From Chlamydomonas reinhardtii (lineage: Eukaryota; Chlorophyta; Chlorophyceae; Chlamydomonadales; Chlamydomonadaceae), in contig NC_057009.1 in the NCBI RefSeq assembly GCF_000002595.2, positions 7,403,335 through 7,467,334 of the forward strand: 64,000 bases of DNA, written 5' to 3'. Positions 22,382-33,170 of the stretch are shown piece after piece (the stretch's first letter is position 1; each line of letters begins with the position of its first letter). The notes beneath the pieces were generated by a model that worked only from the letters and a program-made list of their open reading frames with translations, was not told the origin of the DNA and did no database searches. Position numbers and translations under genes: made by a program.

Positions 22382-25300
22382 ATGGATGCAGCAAGCAGCA
22401 GCGGGCAGCCGCTTCCTGGCGGCACTCTGGAAGTGCGTGTGCACCCGCGGAAGGGGCGTACTCTACACACAACTCGCTTGGTGAAGGCAGGGGAAATAGT
22501 CTTGGTTGAGGCGCCGACCCTGCTTCTGGTGTCGCCGGACTTGTCGCACGCGACGTGCGCCACCTGCCTTCGCGCGGTCGGTCCCTCAGGCAAGCGGGGC
22601 GGGCGCACTAGCGTGCATTACACAACACAACGAGGCAGCCTCAAACCTGCCCAGCTTGAGTGCCTGACTACAACGCTTGCAAGCACGCAGGCAGCTTACG
22701 TACAGTTCATGGACCATTGCCCCGGTTGTGTCTGCTTGCAGGTATCGTGGCGTGCTCCGGCTGCCTCCGGGCATGCTTCTGCAGCGCCACCTGCCAGCGC
22801 ACCGCCCTGTCCACACCGTGGCTCCACTCGGCGACCATCTGCAGGTGGGCTTGGGCATTCAGCACCACCTCCACACCCGGCCTTAGTTACTGGGCGCCGC
22901 TCCCCATCCCCATGACATCATGGAGTGGAGTTCCAGCGAAACGTTGCTGGCTGCAACCATACACCAGCCACCAACCCAACCCAGGCATCACCCTTTCCTC
23001 CCTTCAAAACCAATCCCATTCTCCACCGACAACACTGCACTGCCACTTCCCTTGTCGTACTTCAAAAACGGCGCTGTCTGCTCACTGGCTCACGCACACA
23101 CACAACCAATCTCACACGCAGTGCCTACGCACGCCTAGCTGCGCTGGGCCTGCCCGCGGACGAGCACGCGCAGCTGCGCTTCCTGCTGCATGCCGTGGCA
23201 TTGCGACACACGCAGTCGCCAGAGGCAGGTGGGCACACGCGGCGTGGCTGGCGAGGCGGCCGCTGGTACCGGTACCGGTTATAGTGTGGGCTGGCAATGG
23301 TACAAATGCATGCATGCGGTGCCGGCCGACTTGCCAAAGCCGGACCCCGACACACTAGCACACGTGCAGCTCCTACTGGCCATACGCCGCTGGTCCATTA
23401 GCTCGATACCTCAGACCCGCCCACACCTGCCCACCCGCCCACTCCTGCCTGCACACCTCTGCAGCTGCCCGCTACGCCGCTCTACTGGACCTTGTGGGGC
23501 GGCCGGCGGCGGCGGACCGCTCCCTGGCCGCCCGCCTCGCACCGCTGCTGGCGGAGGCGCTGTCAGGTGCGCCGGCGCCGCACCTTGTGCCCATACTCGG
23601 CATGTCGTACCACGCCGTACATGTCAAACAGTCGTACAGCGTGTGCGCTCATGTACAGTGTGCTAGTGGAATACGCACAAGATGTCTGCCTGCTTGGCGG
23701 AGGGACCATTGTACCAAATGTGTGTGTGTAGGGGGGGGCACATCCGGCGCGTGGTCACAGGTGGTGCCCATCGCAGCGCGTCGATCCGTGCTGCTGCGTA
23801 CGCCTGGGCCGCACTCGGCTATAACCGTAGGCTCTTGTTCCCCTTCAAGACACCGCTTGACCATATTTGCGGTTCTAAGCAACGCACACGGTGACGCGGC
23901 ACTCACCGACAGGTGCGGGTGTGCCGCCTCCGGCACTGGACGTGGAGGAGCTGGCGGCGCTGCTGGTGAAGGAGCAGCTCAACTCCTACGGCGTGCTGGC
24001 GTCGCCGCAGCAGCAACAACAGCAACAGGCAGCCCAGGCGGCGGCGGCGGCGGCGGGGGCGCGAAAGCCGGAAGCAAGCACGAGCGGGAAGGCGGCGGGG
24101 GGCGAGGACGAGGATGAGGGCGAGGATGAAGAGGAGGAGCGCATGTTGAGAGGAAGCGCCATCTACGCGCAGGTGCGGCAGCCCAATAGCTAAAGCCGTC
24201 CAAGGGCTGTGGTTTCGTGGGACATGGGGCGCGGGTCTAGACGGGAACATGCAGCAGCTGCAAACGGCTACCTAACTCGCCTTCATGCATCTTCATGCAC
24301 GCAGTGCTTGTGAGTTGACTAGCCTACCACGGCAGCATGCTTCATGCGCGCGCCATGTTGCGTCCTTGACCCCGCAATCCAATCTTCCCAACCCGCAGGC
24401 CTCGCTCATCAACCATGAGTGCCTGCCCAACGTGGCACGGTATGACTACTTCGACTGCCCCCGACCGCACGACGCCCCCGCCCCCGCCGGCCCCGCCTCG
24501 GGCGCGGCATCGGCGCCCGCAGTAGGCGCTGGCACAGTCGCAGGCGGGGCTTTGGGCGGGGGCGCTAGCGCGCTGCCGCTACCGGCGGGCGTGCCGGGCT
24601 CCACACACGTTGTGTTCCGGGCGGTGCACGACCTGCCGTCCGGAACGGAGCTGGCGCAGAGCTATGTGCCGCTGCACTGGGGGCTCCTGGAGCGGCAGCT
24701 GCAGTGCAGGGAGGTGTACGGCTTCGCCTGCACCTGCCCGCGGTGCCAGGTGGGGCGGCGGTGCGGGGGCTGTAACAAGGGATTTAGGGGGCTGAGTGGG
24801 CTACAGCACGTGTGTTTCTGCTGGTGTGCAAGCAGGCTTTGGGTGCTTGCTCGCGCTCGAGCCTTTTCAGTGCTGCAGAGGGTGGCTGAAGGCGCAATGC
24901 GCTCACGGGCACCTCCTGCCGTCCTGCGCCCCTTTTGCGTCCGCAGACCGAATCACAGTGGAGTGACGACGAGGGGAGCGATGGCGGGGATGATGATGAT
25001 GATGGTGATGATGATGATGTCGAGGAGGAGGGTGGGAGTGCAGGTGTGGGCGTGGCAGGCATGGAGGAGGACAGCGACAGCGCGGCGGCAGCGGCGGCGG
25101 CGGCGGCAGCGGCGGCGGCAGCCACAGCTGCTGACGGCGAGCAGATGGACATGGACGAAATCCTGGTGGGTAACTTGCAGGACAAGCTCAATCCCTTCAG
25201 GCACGGGCGCTTCTTGCCATCTTGAGACCTTCATACGCACCCACTCGGTCTCCTCTCGCTGCGCGCCTCACACCATGCCTGGCCCCCACGCCGCTCCTCT

Positions 25301-25572
25301 CTCTCTTGCAGCGGCCCATCACCGCGCCGCCCGGCGAGGAGGGCCCGCTCGAGTCCAACTACCTGCATCTGTTCTTGCTCAAGTACATGTGCCCGCGTCC
25401 GGGCTGCCACGGCACCGCCGCGCCGCCTTCGCCGGGGTCAGGGCTGCTGGAGTGCAACGTGTGCGGCGGCTCGCGCTCGGAGCAGGAGTTTCTTAGGGAG
25501 CTGGAGCGCACGCGGCGGGAGGAGCAGCGGGCTGCGGCGGCACGGGGGCGCGGGAGGGCGGGAAGGCGGTAG
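22382..25572 (+). CDS. SET and MYND domain protein (SMYD-like lysine methyltransferase)
   Basis: Eight exons give about 536 residues: 22382-22589, 22742-22844, 23122-23228, 23465-23566, 23913-24172, 24399-24749, 24947-25165 and 25312-25572. The first half of the SET domain (RTLHTTRLVKAGEIVLVEAP) is interrupted by a MYND zinc finger with Cys59/62, Cys74/77, Cys83/87 and His98/Cys103. The SET core motif NHECLPN is at 265-271, with SGTELAQSYV after it, and the post-SET CTCPRC is at 371-376. A further CxxxxC...CxxC cluster is near the C-terminus. This is the SMYD arrangement of lysine methyltransferases. Odd features are a Gln/Ala and acidic insert before the SET core, and an Asp-rich plus poly-Ala insert after post-SET. 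Intron 1 has a GC donor (TCAG/GCAAGC). A peptide-like stretch at 23310-23400 could be an extra exon, but I left it out because no good acceptor precedes it. Confidence 0.85.
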
Positions 25573-25924
25573 CGCAGGGTAGCGGTGGCTGGCAGGGGCC
25601 AGGTTGTCACGGCATTCCGCGTGAGGGTGCATGGTGTAGAAGCAGGCTGCGCTGGGTGTGCTTAGGGCCCGGACCTGCCAAGACACCCAGGGTTCGTGCC
25701 GGTACACACGGAAAGACAGGACAAGGGCATTCCGTTATAAGGCGGTGACGAGGTGACGAATCCCGCGTGCGCACACGAAGTGTTCACTAGCACATAAGAT
25801 GTAGCAGTAGGTCACGTCAAGGTAGGGGCGTTAACGAAAGGGGTGGGGTTAGGTAGCGCCGCGGAGGCGGGTACTTTTGTGGGCCAAACCTCATCATGCT
25901 TCGGACGCCCTTGCTATTATCTAT
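25573..25924. other. 3' flank of the SET-MYND gene
   Basis: Probable 3'UTR and spacer. No TGTAA was found within this interval, and no gene is visible. Confidence 0.4.
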
Positions 25925-26090
25925 CTCAGCTGCGCCTGGGCCCAGCAGTGGCGGCATGCATATGCGTAGCGGAGGGGGCAGGCAAAGCCATGTGGAGGAA
26001 CAAAGCGCGGCGCCACCCGAGAAGCAGCACCGGCGCGCAGGTTCAGATAGACCCGCCGGTGTTTGGTTTGCGGTCTGGCGAGCATAGCAT
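25925..26090 (+). repeat. Dispersed repeat module T (tail-like), copy 1
   Basis: The segment shares CTGGGCCCAGCAGTGGCG and TTTGCGGTCT...GAGCATAGC with 42262-42390. It also shares GTAGCGGAGGGGGC...CCATGTGGAGGA with the coding exon at 27769-27996. It looks like a decayed copy of the C-terminal tail of that exon. Confidence 0.65.
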
Positions 26091-26482
26091 TGCATGTACG
26101 CCGTTGCATTACGCTAGTGCTCGTCTACACAGCTCATCCGTGGACGCCGGTCGACTGCCTGCAGGTGCGCATCGGCTATGCTATCCGCGCGGTGTGGCGT
26201 CGCATTGAGTCTGTGTGGTGCTATCGCCTTGGCCGGGCGCCCGGAGCGTGAGGAATGCGCGTCAGCAAAACATCGACACAACCTGCCAGCTACCGTCGGT
26301 ACAGTAACAGCGCGCGAACAACGCACCAATGCCTTGTCCCTTCTTGCTACGCATTTATGAGGGCACGGGTGGGAGCCACACACATCGGGACTACGCTTTC
26401 CTGCCCCTTGCCATGTTCCATCACGAGCATTGCATGTATGTGGTTGTCGTATGCCTGCTATGATTTTGCTTGACAGGGGGAT

Positions 26483-26550
26483 GCGGCTGGACACATGGGG
26501 GGGGAGGCGATGCCTGTACCAACCGACCGCTACTATGTCCGGGAGAAGAT
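26483..26550 (+). repeat. Dispersed repeat module G, copy 1
   Basis: ATGCGGCTGGACACATGG...ACCAACCGACC...CTATGTCCGGGAGA closely matches 42790-42855. In both places it lies about 0.4-0.6 kb downstream of module T, so the two modules travel together. Confidence 0.7.
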
Positions 26551-26665
26551 AATTGATACCTTTGGCCACGCGGCGTGGGCGCAGCCCCCTAGTACGCCCC
26601 AGCGCTTGTGGCCGAAGCCCGTGCCTGTGGGCGGAGTAGAGACTCTACGCCTCACACAGGGGGGG

Positions 26666-26800
26666 GGGTAGGAACAAACTTTTTTGACCCCATGCCACAA
26701 AACCTCCCGGACCCCCCGACCGACCGACCGACCGACCCCCCCTACCGTACGACCCCCCAAAACCCCCTCAGAACCCCTTAGTTTTTTGTCAGGTTGGTGC
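26666..26800 (+). repeat. Dispersed repeat end module E, copy 1 (GACC-rich)
   Basis: The segment starts GTAGGAACAAAC and contains TTTGACCCCATGCCACA, AACCTCCCGGACC, a (GACC)n tract, CCGTACGA and TTGTCAGGTTGGT. The same order is found at 58630-58760. It resembles the end of a transposable element. Confidence 0.7.
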
Positions 26801-27059
26801 CAATTGACTGCTCTCGGTGAGCTCTATCACTATGTAAATGATCCGCCTTGGGAACACACTTTGACGTCGACCGACATGTGGACATGTGGACATGTCACCC
26901 GTCCACCGACGAGTATCCTGATAGACTGGCCTGCTATGCAACAGCTTACTCCAATGTTACTTGATAGTACGAACTGTGCTGACGCGTTCATCCATGCAAA
27001 AGCCGCCCGGCACCGGCCTGTCCCTGACCCGTTCCCCAGGCATCTTCCAAAATGCTGAC

Positions 27060-27365
27060 ATGCCGCTCCCCAAAGTACCCCATACTATGCATGTGTGCTA
27101 AGTCTGGGGTATACCTACGCACGCCTCGTTGAGCTGCACCCATTGTGCCGCGCGCTGCAGGACAGAGGCGCTAGGAACAAAACTTGGCACGAACCTGTGC
27201 AAAACCTCTTGGGACCCCCAACCGACCGACCGACCGGCCACTTTGAGGGGTCATAACTTTGCACCCAGAAACCCATTTTCAATTTTGAAAGCGGATTCGT
27301 GATTTTCTCCTTGAGCTCTATCCATTTGAGGCATGGGGTCTGTTTCGGAAGATTCTACCCCCCCT
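27060..27365 (+). repeat. Dispersed repeat module F, copy 1
   Basis: The segment carries GCTGCAGGACAGAGGCGCTAG, GAACCTGTGCAAAACCT, GACCGACCGACCGG, TTTGAGGGGTCATAAC and GGTCTGTTTCGGAAGATTC. It matches the reverse complement of 58838-59245. Relative to that copy an internal stretch of about 100-150 bp is missing here or was gained there. Confidence 0.7.
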
Positions 27366-27490
27366 GCCTCACAAGTATATAATCCTGCGGACGGCGCCTT
27401 GGTGCATCTAGATGTGGCTTTTGCCGACTATCCTACTACAGTGCCTCGCACCCAAATGGCGGTAGGCATGGGGCCATCGTCCGTCTACCG

Positions 27491-27570
27491 ATTTGCAGTC
27501 AGTCCTCCCTGATGCTGCGGGGCTCAGCCGATTTCCAGCTGTACAAAAGCTTGACGCCCCTTGTCCCTTG
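27491..27570 (+). repeat. Dispersed repeat module R2, copy 1
   Basis: ATTTGCAGTCAGTCCT...TGATGCTGCGGGGCTCAGCC...CCAGCTGTACAAA is shared with 42089-42163, and its second half with 60508-60562. Copies 1 and 2 are similar enough to align by eye over about 75 bp. Confidence 0.75.
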
Positions 27571-27768
27571 AGAGGGAGAGCCACCTTCTGGTCCATGCTT
27601 CGCCCAGTCGTGGGCTCCGTGGGGCTCAGTGGGGATGACACGTGGATGACACGGCTCAGTGGGTGAGGGCTCCGTGGGGCTCAGTGGGTGATGGCTGGGT
27701 GACGGCTGGGTGACGGCTCCGTCGTGGGCTCAGTGGGACTCACTCACTCTACCCTCCCGACGGTGCAG

Positions 27769-27996
27769 GGACGTGACGTCAACCCCGCAACCAACATCCG
27801 GCACGCGCTGGTGGAGATGCTGCTGGGGCACAAGCGACCTGCATCGCTGCAGACTGGCGGCGGCGGCGGCGGCGGCGGCGGCAGCGGCAGCAGCGGGGGC
27901 GCGTGCGCGCATCTTGGTAGCGGAGGGGGCGGGAAAGGCCATGTGGAGGAGGAGAGCGCAGCGCCGCCAAAGAAGCGGCGCAAGCGCGCAGGCTGA
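27769..27996 (+). pseudogene. C-terminal exon of a TnpB/Fanzor-like element protein
   Basis: A coding exon follows ACGGTGCAG and runs to TGA. It begins GRDVNPATNIRHALVEML, which resembles the last RuvC motif of TnpB/IS605-type and eukaryotic Fanzor proteins (DRDxNAAxNI). GHKRPASLQ follows, then a Gly/Ser linker and a basic PPKKRRKRAG tail like a nuclear localisation signal. No upstream exon with the zinc-ribbon or the earlier RuvC motifs was found within 1.5 kb. The locus therefore appears to be a fragment, unless far-upstream exons exist. The tail portion recurs as module T elsewhere. The family call rests on one short motif and is tentative. A host gene exon is the alternative. Confidence 0.35.
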
Positions 27997-29749
27997 GGAG
28001 CCGGCTGGCAGGGGTCGTATCCTGCGGGGTGATGAAAAAACGGCCAGATGGCCGCCGTCTTTTGTCTGGGCACAAGGCGGTTTGGGGGCTTCTCCATAGG
28101 AATTCGGACGAAACCCGCCCCAAACCCGGGCCAACAAAGTCTCACCCCAGACATTAGCCCCCGGGAGGAAACGGCCGAAATGGCCAATTGATGTCTGGAG
28201 ACATTAAGGTAGGAGCCCTGCCGGCTGGTGTCTAGGTAGCGGTCCGTGGTGGGGCTGGCAGGGCATGCGTAGCGGCATGACAAGAAGTGCGGCTGTTGGC
28301 AACTATGCTGCGTCACCGGGGAACACTTGTTAAAATGCACGCGCGCCGGCGGCCCCGCAGACCACATAGGCACCAAGCGGCACCAAGCACTGGTACTGGT
28401 AGGGCTTCTTCACCAGCTCCTGGTGACGTGGAAATCTGGAATCCATCTGGGTCAGATGCGCACAGACTGTTGGGGTCTGGGAAAAAGCTGCGCACTGCTG
28501 GACTTCGCACCCTCCGGACCAGATGCCCACGAATGCCAAGTTCGGGCCCGGAGGACTACAGGGGTGACTCTAGGGCGTGGGAATGGATTTCTCTTCGGCT
28601 GGGAGATTAAGAGCATCAGTATTACACCAAGTCGTTTACCTGAGGCCAACGCTGATAGCTTCATCTCGCGGGGTCGGTCTGCCCGCCAGGACAGCCAGTA
28701 GTGGTCCCGGAAACGCAGGACTGCTGGCTCCAACGACACGCGGGTTACACGCGTGGGCAGGTCATTCGCGTTACGATTCTTTCTTGAACAATCATGTATC
28801 TGTGCAGCTGTCGCAGCAATGAGCTAACGTGCCAGCGCAGGTTTTGGGGCTCCTGCGAGGCAGCTGTCCCACGACTGGCGGTCGATCACCGGGGTCACCC
28901 TCTCTTGCGTCTACCACGTTTCCTCCTTCACCTCCTTCAGCTCACGCTAGATAGAGAGTTGCTTTGAAAGATGATGACTGGGGTGAGCGGTGCCGGGCAA
29001 GTAAGGTGCGTTGGCGTGTGCGCCCGCCTGGTGCTCGTTCGCTTCCAGTTACTCGAGGCGCGCGAGTCCGTCGGCTCAAGTGCCAAAGCGCGCCATTTTC
29101 TTTAATGGATGGACGTCACCATCCTCACACTGGCGCGAACCTGTAACTCGACACCCAAACGACCTTTTGGGCGCCCGCCAAGCCGCGAGGGTCAACCCAC
29201 CATATTTTCGCGGGGCTCTTGATTGGGACTAGAGAAACAAGCAATTTACATTCATTCGTACAGCGTTTGGTGGGGCAACTCAAAAGGCAGGTGTTCGGCA
29301 AATTCGCCTTCGGTGCCGCAATGGGGTGGTCTAGGTGGTCGCGGTGAGCGCGGTGTCCTAGTCCAAGACCTGTTCCAAGACAGCACACACGCTACCTCCA
29401 CAACCAAACACACACCGGATCATCAACTGCCTCTATTTGGGCAGTCCATCACGTCCTTCACCGTTTTGAGACGCACCTGTTGCTTTTTTTTGGGCAGCAA
29501 CTGGTCGAGCGCGTTAGCTCCCGGCAGCCGGTCCATCGTCTTCACACGACAATTACCTACGTATTTGCGCCTAGGTGTTGCTAGCGCCAACTCGAGTTCT
29601 ACCCCAGCAGCAGCGCCTAGCTCGACCTTCACGGCCGTCAAGGTGACAGCTCTTCCGCTGTGAACGACTGCTCCTTCCTCGTGGAGCAATTCTCTGCGTA
29701 GCCCTGGCCTCCTGCCAACTTTGACCGTGACAAGACATCCCTCGGCAGA
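27997..29749. other. Intergenic region upstream of the first VARL-like gene
   Basis: About 1.75 kb with no convincing gene. A minus-strand frame at 29423-29689 encodes a protein-like peptide (PKKKQQVRLKTVKDVMDC near its end), but it has no homology I know. The last few hundred bases presumably hold the promoter and 5'UTR of the downstream gene. Confidence 0.4.
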
Positions 29750-32700
29750 ATGGAGTCCCCGGTCGCGTCACTCGACCTCTGCTCCGACGGCCAAGGCGCC
29801 AAGTGCAAGAGCAAGGCTATTCTGAATCGCAGGCCCAGCGGTTATTGGAAGGTCTTCTCTGCGTGGTGGCGCGGGCGCTTTCAAGCGCTCAAGACGCGAC
29901 CGACCGTCCACGAGGTCATCGAGTGAGTCCCACAGCCACAGCTGAACGATTAGCCTAGCTATGGGATGCCTCTAGGGACTTATGGCAGCTTGTTCGGCGT
30001 CAGGAATCGTTTCCGGTCGGTTGGAATGCCACATTATGGCACACAGGATCGCCGTCGCGCGCGGCTTCGCCGCTTCTCCAGCGCTGGATTTCTCGGGCAG
30101 CCTCAGCAGTAGTCGGCAGCCTAGCTGTGTTGGCCGGGGATTCGCGTAGAGAATGCGGACAGCCCTAACCGCCGTCGCCTCGAGCTCCTACCAACCTTGA
30201 GCAGCGTCCCAGCACCGTCGTCGCCAGTGTCGCCAGCGCCAAACCCTCTCCTCCACCACATCCGCCGTCTCTAAACCCACTCCTCCACCAAATCCACCGC
30301 TCCTCAACCCACTCCGCCACCAAATCCGCCGCCCCCTAGCCCACTCCACTCCACCACCAAATCCACCGCCCCCTAAATCCACTCCGCCACCAAATCCGCC
30401 GTCCCCTGACCCACTCCGCGCCCGAATCCGCCACCTCCATACCAAGTGGCTGAGCTGCGATCATGCGACCGCTCAAGGAGACCCCTGTATTGCATGGAGC
30501 ATCCACAACCCCACCCTCTCCTCAATCCTCCTCTCACCTCCTCCGTCCCTTCCTCCTCTCCCTGCTCCCTCTCCTCCATGCATCGGCCCCTCCTCCACCT
30601 CCTCCGCTCGCACAACCACAACCACATGCTTGCACGTGTGTGGCATTGGTGCGGAACTTGTGGCGTAGATGGTACAACAAGAACGCTGCCACCTCGTGGT
30701 CAGCTGGGCAGGTTCCCAGCCTCAAGGCGGTTCTGCGGCAGAGCAAGGGTGAGTCCTTGGGTTTACGTCACCTGAACCATTACGACTGGAGGGGGGAGCA
30801 GCTCTTGCCGAAGAGCTCCGTTTGGTTTCCACATCGTAACCAGGAATTGCAACAGGTCAAGTTGGAAACATGCGCCTAACTTCCCGTCTTACCTGCATCT
30901 AACTCTCGCCTCCGCCTTCGTGTTTGGTTGTGTGCGTGCAGGCCTGCGCCCCATTGACGGTCTTAAGGAGTACTTTCGCGAGTACCGCAAGAAGCGGAAG
31001 CAGCAGGTGCGTGGGTAGCAGCGTCCAGAAGGGGCTATGACACCGGTTGTTTGAGCCGGGTCCACCGTTCGGAGATCTTGCTGCCGCTGGGGATGTCAAT
31101 ACATGGACATACGTGGACATTGTTGCGTTGCAAGGTTGGGATTTTGCGTCGCGAAGGGCAGGTGAATTTGCTGGGGCTCCTGCTATGGGGTTGAGGCGTG
31201 CAAATGACGATGTTTGCAGCGAGTCCTAATCGTGCGCACCTGGTTCTGCTTCCTTTCTACAGGGTGGCAACGCGCTGACCGCCAACGAGGACGCGTCAGC
31301 GTCTCGCCGTGCTCGCCCCACCAAGCGCCGCCGGGCCCGCTCCTCCCGCGACGACAGCTCTGATGAGGACGAGATAGAGGCGGAGCTGAGCGCGTGCTCG
31401 GACGAGGAGGCGGAGGCGCAGGCGTGCAGTGACGACGGCGACATGGCCGAGGCGGTGGTGGCGGAGTGCCAAGTCAGCACTGCTGCCGCGGAGGAGCCCT
31501 CTTGCACGGCCGCACCTGCGGCCGCCGAGAAGGCTTCCGAAGCAGCGGCCGTTGAGTGCGCCCTGCCGGCAGCGCCGACCCTGCTGCCCGGCGGGTGGCT
31601 GCCCGGTGTGCCCGCCGCCACTGAGGCCGCTGCTGCCGGCCCCTCCGCAGACCTGGCCATGCAGCCGCTCATGTTTCCGGGTGCTGAGCAGGTCAACTTT
31701 GCGCCGCAGCCGTCCTTCGCGCCGCAGATGCAGCAGCTGGAGTCGCCATTCACACCCCTCGCCGCCATCCCGCCGTTGGCCATGCCCAAGAACGCAGTGC
31801 ATCCCGCGGTGGCTGGCTGCATGGTGCCGCTGGCCGCTGCCGGCTGCAGCAACAGCTGCTCGCCCTCCCTCTCTGCTGGCCCCTCGCCCGACTTCTTTGA
31901 CACGCTGCCCTCCGCGCCCTTCATCGTGATCGCCGCTGTGCCGGTATGCCAGGGCCCGCCGCGCGTGACGGCCCGCACGCGGCGCGCAGCTGCAGCCACG
32001 CTGCCGCCGCTGGCGTCATCATCATCGACCCCCCTGACTACGGCGGCCCCGCAGCAGCAGCCGGCGCCGTTAGAGGAGGAGGAGCATGCGGCCGACCGCT
32101 GCAGCGCGGGAGGCTGCATGCCGCCGTCCAGCGGTCGCGCCATCCACCACCAGGGCTTCGACGGCGCCGGCGCGCACTTCTACCCGCACTATGGTCCGCC
32201 TCAGCCCTACACCGGGTACCCGCACGCCGTCTGCACCTGCTACCCGCCTCGCCCGTCGTACCCCGCGTACCGTGCGCACTCAGCAGACTGCAGCTCTGGC
32301 GGCGCCGGCGCCAACAGCGGGGGCTGCGCGTCCATGCCTCCCCAGTGCTTTCCTCCTCCCCACCACCAGCACCAGCCCGCTTGGGGCTGGTATGGCCCGG
32401 AGTCGTCTTGCCCCTACCTTTGCTGCGCCGCGCCGCCGCCGCCCTGCACCATTGCGGGCTGCCGATGCAGTTCGCCCATGCCCTCGCCGCCACACATGCC
32501 CTACGCTGCCTGGCACGGACCCCACAGCGCGCCCGCCAGCTCAGAGCCTTGGGAGGCGGCAGCCTCGCCGGCGGTCCAGCACGGTGGCGCCGGTCACACC
32601 AGCGACGTGGAGGTGTGCAGTAGCCGGGGCCCGGAGCACCGCGACCAGCAGAAGCAGCAGCAGCACGCCGCGGCCATGATGGCCATGATGCACCACGGCC

Positions 32701-33170
32701 GCCCTGCGCCCTTCGCCTACCCGCACTTCCAAATCCACCAGCACCACGCGCACCCTCACGCCGCGCCCTGCTCGGCTTGGGCCCGCCACAGCATGCCCGC
32801 ATGTGCGCCGCCTCCCTGCGGCATGGTCACAGTCGGAAGCACAAACAGCGTAGCGTCGCTGGAGGCGGAGTCCGGGTTCGCCGGCGCGTCCTCGGCCGAG
32901 CCTTGCCGCCTGCAGCGCACGTCATGGCCATTTGCACACGACCAGCAGCAGCCGCACGCACCTGCGATGCCATCCCCGGCACCGGAGGCCGCCGGTGCCG
33001 TACTCAAGTGCGCGGCGGGGATGGCCGACTGCGACGCCGCGCTGCCGCACCTGGACAGCCTGGGTGCTGTTGGGCGTGAGGGACTGGACCATGAGCTGGG
33101 CATGGCGTGGGAGAGCTTCCTGAATGACGGCACCGATGCCATGTTGGACAGCGTGCTGGTGGAGGCTTGA
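29750..33170 (+). CDS. VARL/SAND-like (RegA/RLS-type) putative transcription regulator, copy A
   Basis: Four exons give about 741 residues: 29750-29922, 30669-30748, 30942-31006 and 31263-33170. An N-terminal domain at about 26-106 comprises RRPSGYWKVFSAWWRGRF, RPTVHEVIEWYNKN, VPSLKAVLRQSKG and DGLKEYFREYRKKRKQQ. This WW...RP...W...YF..YR layout fits what I recall of the VARL domain (SAND-related, DNA-binding) of Volvox RegA and Chlamydomonas RLS proteins. A basic patch (PTKRRRARSS) and an acidic one (SSDEDEIEAEL) follow. Then comes a tail of more than 500 residues rich in Ala, Pro, Ser, His and Cys. It holds SWPFAHDQQQPHAPA (660-674) and ends LDSVLVEA. It is probably a nuclear regulator. The gene is real with high confidence. 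The family name is an inference from memory of the motif. Confidence 0.7.
30238..30440 (+). repeat. Minisatellite in intron 1 of VARL-like gene A
   Basis: About six imperfect tandem units of roughly 33 bp, with core CCACTCCGCCACCAAATCCG followed by CCGCCCCCTA. They lie in the 746-bp intron between the first two exons. Confidence 0.85.

Noticed and set aside
23310-23410. Possible additional exon of the SET-MYND gene (LPKPDPDTLAHVQLLL)
   Set aside because: No good acceptor precedes it in phase, and skipping it gives a continuous frame. Kept only as a note.
29423-29689. Minus-strand frame ending near PKKKQQVRLKTVKDVMDC, just upstream of VARL-like gene A
   Set aside because: Protein-like, but with no known motif, no exon structure and no poly(A) signal. 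It overlaps the expected promoter and 5'UTR.
31226-32802. Long minus-strand frames antisense to the VARL-like A tail exon
   Set aside because: Shadow frames of a GC-rich, stop-poor exon. Composition is low complexity with no start or splice context.
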